Positions 6,885-7,538 of a stretch of DNA of 7,538 nucleotides are shown here, piece by piece (the first letter of the stretch is position 1; each line of letters opens with the position of its first letter). The notes below the pieces were generated by a model. That model was not told the DNA's origin, ran no database searches, and worked only from the letters and a program-made list of their open reading frames with translations. Location: assembly GCA_017889745.1 (NCBI GenBank), contig JAGGAG010000131.1:1-7538 (forward strand), in the 5' to 3' direction. The position numbers were made by a program, and so were the translations under genes. The DNA comes from Gemmatimonadota bacterium. GTDB taxonomy: Bacteria; Gemmatimonadota; Gemmatimonadetes; Gemmatimonadales; GWC2-71-9.

Positions 6885-6922
6885 AGAGGACCTGGGACCA
6901 TCCTGGGTCCTCTGTTTATATC
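6885..6922 (+). terminator. Terminator-like hairpin within the leader region
   Basis: A 13-bp stem (arms 6885-6897 and 6901-6913, loop CCA, two G-U wobbles) is followed by GTTTATATC. No + strand protein gene lies upstream that would need termination. It could therefore end a short RNA, act as an attenuator of the cold-shock transcript, or simply be part of the leader. The U-tract is imperfect, so terminator activity is uncertain. Confidence 0.35.
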
Positions 6923-7023
6923 TAGCCATCGCGGTCGAGTGACCGCACCCACGGCGGAGGGAGTTTCCGCCAGCAGTCGGTGGGTACGGCATGTCCGGAC
7001 ACCCGACAGCACAAGTTTTTTTG

Positions 7024-7029
7024 AAAGGG
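7024..7029 (+). promoter_or_regulatory. Shine-Dalgarno of the cold-shock gene
   Basis: AAAGGG lies 6 nt before the ATG at 7036 and directly after a T7 run plus G. It fixes the start at 7036 rather than the in-frame ATG at 6991, which has no such site and would add 15 residues not typical of the family. Confidence 0.7.
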
Positions 7030-7035
7030 TTTCAC

Positions 7036-7245
7036 ATGCGTACCACCGGCAAGGTGAAGTGGTTCAACGACGCCAAGGGCTTCGGTTTCATCACTCCTGA
7101 CAGCGGCGAGAAGGACTGCTTCGTGCACCACTCGGCGATCCAGGGCTCGGGCTTCAAGACGCTGAGCGAAGGCGAGGTCGTTGAGTTCGACATCGTGCAG
7201 GGGGCCAAGGGTCCCGCCGCCGAGAACGTCGCCCGGAAGAAGTAA
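7036..7245 (+). CDS. cspA: CspA-family cold-shock protein (single-stranded RNA/DNA binding)
   Basis: This is a 69-aa single cold-shock domain, the normal family length. K6-V-K-W-F10 is the first strand with the binding Trp. K14-G-F-G-F-I19 is RNP1, and C28-F-V-H-H-S-A-I35 is RNP2, with Cys where Val or Ile is usual. The family's LSEGEVVEF and the C-terminal KGPAAENV segment are intact. Such proteins bind single-stranded, pyrimidine-rich RNA and DNA through the aromatic and His residues of RNP1/RNP2 and act in the cytoplasm as RNA chaperones, often but not always induced by cold. The gene is monocistronic: it has its own leader with candidate promoter and a strong terminator 19 nt after the stop. 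The family call is firm. The symbol is at family level, because the paralogue cannot be told from one window. Confidence 0.95.
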   Translation: MRTTGKVKWFNDAKGFGFITPDSGEKDCFVHHSAIQGSGFKTLSEGEVVEFDIVQGAKGPAAENVARKK

Positions 7246-7263
7246 GCTTCTTCAGGCACGGTG

Positions 7264-7303
7264 AAAGGGCCGCATCCTCTGGGGTGCGGCCTTTTCATTT
7301 CCA
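7264..7303 (+). terminator. Intrinsic terminator of the cold-shock gene
   Basis: Arms 7264-7277 and 7282-7295 form a 14-bp stem (A/T base, GC-rich core, two G-U wobbles) with loop TCTG. The stem ends in TTTT and continues CATTT. The stem's A-rich left foot means the - strand reads CTTT after the hairpin, so it may also stop transcription of the convergent gene on the right. Confidence 0.9.
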
Positions 7304-7367
7304 CCCGACGCGTCGCCCCGCGATGCGCATCAGGATGACCCGGCACGACATCCCGCCCAGGCCGGCA

Positions 7368-7538
7368 CTACTTGGGGCGGAAGACGAAATACACCGCGCC
7401 CAGGATACAGAGGCCGGCCCAGGCGAAGTCCCAGTGGAGGCGCTGTTTCATGTAGACGATGGCGAACGGCGCGAACACCAGCAGCGTGATGACCTCCTGC
7501 GTGATCTTGAGCTGCGGCAGGGACATGACGGTATAACC
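7368..7538 (-). CDS. DUF486/DMT-family small membrane protein (N-terminus beyond right edge)
   Basis: Reading the - strand from 7538, the frame is open to the edge and ends with TAG at 7368-7370, giving 56 residues. They include the segment LKITQEVITLLVFAPFAIVY, a short basic/polar loop around KQRLHWD, a second hydrophobic segment FAWAGLCILGAVYFVF and the end RPK. The Q-x-x-I-T-Q-E-V-type helix followed by a WAGLCILGAVYF-type helix is what I recall for the C-terminal two helices of DUF486 (DMT superfamily) proteins, which are about 110-120 aa with four membrane helices. If so, about half of the gene is outside the window. Its function is unknown. It converges on the cold-shock gene. Confidence 0.8.
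   Translation of the reverse strand, partial: GYTVMSLPQLKITQEVITLLVFAPFAIVYMKQRLHWDFAWAGLCILGAVYFVFRPK

Larger units (their letters stand above)
6708..7035. other. 328-nt divergent intergenic region with structured leader
   Basis: This region separates the - strand cluster from the + strand cold-shock gene. The cluster-proximal part (6708-6807) holds a small GGGG/CCCC hairpin (6736-6740 / 6748-6752) and no promoter I can defend for the - strand operon. The right part (6808-7035) holds a candidate + strand promoter, five consecutive hairpins, a T7 run and the Shine-Dalgarno of the cold-shock gene. No protein-coding ORF here looks real. Confidence 0.6.
6843..7035 (+). promoter_or_regulatory. 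Structured 5' leader of the cold-shock gene (five hairpins)
   Basis: Five stem-loops follow one another. The first is 6843-6850/6855-6862 (8 bp, one wobble, 4-nt loop). The second is 6885-6897/6901-6913 (13 bp, two wobbles). The third is 6931-6936/6941-6946 (6 bp perfect, 4-nt loop). The fourth is 6953-6958/6966-6971 (6 bp perfect, 7-nt loop). The fifth is an outer 5-bp stem 6976-6980/7003-7007 that encloses a 10-bp palindrome (6992-7001). A T7 run (7016-7022) and the Shine-Dalgarno follow. Long structured leaders that respond to temperature are established for E. coli cspA. A similar role here is inferred from position and structure. Confidence 0.5.

Noticed and set aside
6708..6992. N-terminal extension of the 599-aa protein up to 6992
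   Set aside because: It would place about 95 Arg/Ser-rich residues before a clear signal peptide and covers the hairpin-rich leader region.
5568..7100. 510-codon open frame on the + strand
   Set aside because: It lies antisense to the well-supported 599-aa gene, runs through the structured leader into the cold-shock gene and lacks a Shine-Dalgarno or recognisable protein features. Long antisense frames are expected at this G+C content.
7322..7331. 10-bp palindrome GATGCGCATC
   Set aside because: It is a single short palindrome between convergent genes with no second copy or associated promoter, so it is likely chance.

Overview
This window is GC-rich (roughly two-thirds G+C by eye) and tightly packed with genes. 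It looks like a Gram-negative, probably environmental bacterium: four genes encode proteins with Sec-type signal peptides, and one has an N-terminal half that reads like an outer-membrane beta-barrel. The cold-shock protein and general gene style would fit a Gemmatimonadota- or Acidobacteriota-like lineage. That is an impression from memory, not a computed placement.

Layout. (1) 1-870, + strand: the C-terminal ~289 residues of a PLP-dependent aminotransferase of the histidinol-phosphate aminotransferase (HisC) fold, cut by the left edge. (2) A strong hairpin at 892-924 sits between this gene and the convergent cluster to its right. (3) 939-6707, - strand: four genes in one direction, read from right to left. 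They are a 599-aa barrel plus histidine-rich protein (4908-6707), two tandem secreted paralogues of 237 and 238 aa (4099-4812 and 3359-4075), and a 757-aa secreted modular protein with a Tyr/Gly/Ser-rich repetitive C-terminus (939-3212). The gaps are 95, 23 and 146 nt with no convincing internal terminator, so this is probably one operon. (4) 6708-7035: a 328-nt divergent intergenic region with a candidate + strand promoter and a run of five hairpins leading to a U7 tract and the Shine-Dalgarno of a cold-shock gene. (5) 7036-7245, + strand: a 69-aa CspA-family protein followed by a textbook intrinsic terminator. (6) 7368-7538, - strand: the C-terminal 56 residues of a small DUF486/DMT-type membrane protein, cut by the right edge.

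The part most likely to be undescribed is the four-gene cluster. All four products are predicted to be exported, and none has a function I can assign with confidence. The large protein has three degenerate GPW-containing modules, the paralogues are about 64% identical without gaps, and the 599-aa protein carries three F-D-x-x-H motifs that suggest a metal site. An envelope or surface-associated role is an inference from signal peptides and composition only. The second point of interest is the structured cold-shock leader, which may contain a small RNA or attenuator and an autoregulatory U-tract.
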